Below are positions 6,195-7,045 of a stretch of 7,045 bases of DNA, piece by piece; the stretch's first letter is position 1; every line of letters begins with the position of its first letter. The stretch spans positions 1 through 7,045 of the forward strand of contig JAEXTE010000047.1 in assembly GCA_023453655.1 (NCBI GenBank), read 5' to 3'. The translations under genes were made by a program, and so were the position numbers. The notes below the pieces were generated by a model, which ran no database searches, was not told where the DNA came from, and saw only the letters and a program-made list of their open reading frames with translations. Source of the stretch: Pseudomonadota bacterium (lineage in GTDB: Bacteria; Pseudomonadota; Gammaproteobacteria; Xanthomonadales; Xanthomonadaceae).

Positions 6195-6932
6195 CTAGCG
6201 GCAGATGCGCGCGCGGCCGCGGTCGAGGTGGAAGTGGTCGGCATGCGCGGCGTTGTAATCGGGGCCGAGCACGACATCGAACCAGTCGCAGGCGCCGTCG
6301 CGCAGTTCGCGCAGGAAGGCGGCCTCGGCCGGCAGGTCGGCGCCCTCTCCGGTCCCGTCGCCGGCCCAGTCGCCCAGCACCCGGATCCGGCGGCCGTCTT
6401 CGAGCACGAAACCGGCGATGTCCAGCGCATCCGCGCTGGCGTGCTGGCTGCGCCTGCCGCCCTCGCGGCCATAGAGGTTGCGGCAGCTGTAGGAACCGAA
6501 GTGTTCGATCCGCGCCACCGGGCTGCCCAGATGGTGCAGCGCGGCCTGCTGCAGCGCATGGCGTTCCCACATCGCCAGCGACAGCGCGGCACGGCAGCTG
6601 AGCGCAAACGCCTCGCCGACGGCCACGCTGGTGCGCGCGATCCGGAACGCATTGTCGAAGCCGCAGCCCGGGCCGGTCTCGCGATCGTCGAGCGCCACGG
6701 CGTCCATGCCGGCCTGCGCGAGCGCTTCCCGGCAGAGTCGCCGGTCGGCCGACGCGCGCTGGAACTTGTAGCGGGTGAGTGCATTGGGCGCATCGTCGAG
6801 CCGCAGGGGTGCCCAGGGATTCCACGCGTCCGGCAGCCGCAGCGCGCCCGACCACAGCGCCCAGCCCGCGAACGCAACGAGCAGCAGGAACAGCAGACCC
6901 GACAGCGGACGGCGTGACGCGCTTGGCTTCAT
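6195..6932 (-). CDS. Extensin-like family protein (LAS metallopeptidase-like fold)
   Basis: A 245-residue protein of the bacterial extensin-like C-terminal family. Despite the name it is not a plant-type hydroxyproline protein. A basic N-terminus followed by one hydrophobic segment (12-29) suggests a signal anchor placing the domain in the periplasm. The catalytic-looking pattern is that of peptidoglycan D,D/L,D-carboxypeptidases of the LAS group: RSQHASADALD with His164 and Asp171, then ADHFHLD with His233 and His235 as candidate zinc ligands, and LGPDYNAAH (222-230). Six cysteines (67, 90, 113, 150, 215, 244) could form disulfides outside the cytoplasm. Enzymatic activity has to my knowledge not been settled for this family. 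The start at 6932 is chosen because it leaves a compact signal anchor; a start at 6977 would prepend 15 residues. The upstream gap 6933-6991 shows no clear promoter. Confidence 0.88.
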   Translation of the reverse strand: MKPSASRRPLSGLLFLLLVAFAGWALWSGALRLPDAWNPWAPLRLDDAPNALTRYKFQRASADRRLCREALAQAGMDAVALDDRETGPGCGFDNAFRIARTSVAVGEAFALSCRAALSLAMWERHALQQAALHHLGSPVARIEHFGSYSCRNLYGREGGRRSQHASADALDIAGFVLEDGRRIRVLGDWAGDGTGEGADLPAEAAFLRELRDGACDWFDVVLGPDYNAAHADHFHLDRGRARICR

Positions 6933-6991
6933 CGTTCCGCATCCTGCGTGCGGCCTGTGCAGCGTGCGTGAGGGCATGTCCGCCGACTGAA

Positions 6992-7044
6992 TCGCGATCG
7001 GCGAAAGCCCCCGGTTTCACCGTGGTTTTTCGCCTGGATCGCGA
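6992..7044. repeat. Long imperfect hairpin at the window end
   Basis: TCGCGATC (6992-6999) pairs with GATCGCGA (7037-7044). After a 2-nt bulge (7035-7036), GGCGAAA (7000-7006) pairs with TTTCGCC (7028-7034). Further in, CGGT (7012-7015) pairs with ACCG (7019-7022) around a TTC loop. The result is an almost continuous 53-nt stem. It may be an intergenic terminator shared with a gene beyond the window, or a copy of a palindromic repeat family. The outer arm may extend past 7045. Confidence 0.6.
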
Positions 7045-7045
7045 G

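Noticed and set aside
5465..6877. 470-codon open frame on the minus strand
   Set aside because: It overlaps the GST gene antisense and the extensin-like gene in another frame; both of those have recognisable family motifs.
1..7045. CRISPR array, complete prophage, transposon or defence island
   Set aside because: No regularly spaced repeats, no integrase or transposase, and no toxin, nuclease or sensor partner next to the helicase were found.

Overview
This is a high-GC bacterial window. The two envelope lipoproteins and the gene set (PIF1-like helicase, PQQ sugar dehydrogenase, GST, extensin-like protein) fit a Gram-negative proteobacterium. I would guess the Xanthomonadaceae (Lysobacter, Luteimonas or Xanthomonas type) from style and content, but no marker gene is present to prove it.

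The window has two halves of different character. Positions 1 to about 2010 look like accessory DNA. On the minus strand lies a truncated C-terminal piece of a phage terminase large subunit. An 18-bp word, GGGACGGAGGTGATTAAT, follows at 344-361. Next comes a lipoprotein with a complete-looking alpha/beta-hydrolase triad (437-1885), whose last codons and stop are formed by a second exact copy of the word (1869-1886). After it lies a degenerate tRNA-Leu(CAA)-like sequence (1921-2007). The sampled sequence lines in the hydrolase gene are less GC-rich than those in the right half.

Positions 2026 to 7045 look like ordinary, densely packed chromosome. A small unrecognised gene (minus, 2026-2448) is divergent from a PIF1/RecD-like helicase (2616-4025). 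A short stretch with two hairpins separates the helicase from a membrane-anchored PQQ-type aldose sugar dehydrogenase (4144-5445). A glutathione S-transferase-like protein follows on the same strand (5534-6184). An extensin-like, LAS-metallopeptidase-like envelope protein converges on it from the minus strand (6195-6932). The window ends in a long imperfect hairpin (6992-7044).

I see no single pathway joining these genes. The shared theme is the cell envelope: two lipoproteins and one anchored periplasmic protein. No complete defence system, CRISPR array, transposase or intact prophage is visible. The most unusual part is the repeat-flanked hydrolase cassette between a phage-gene remnant and a tRNA-like relic.
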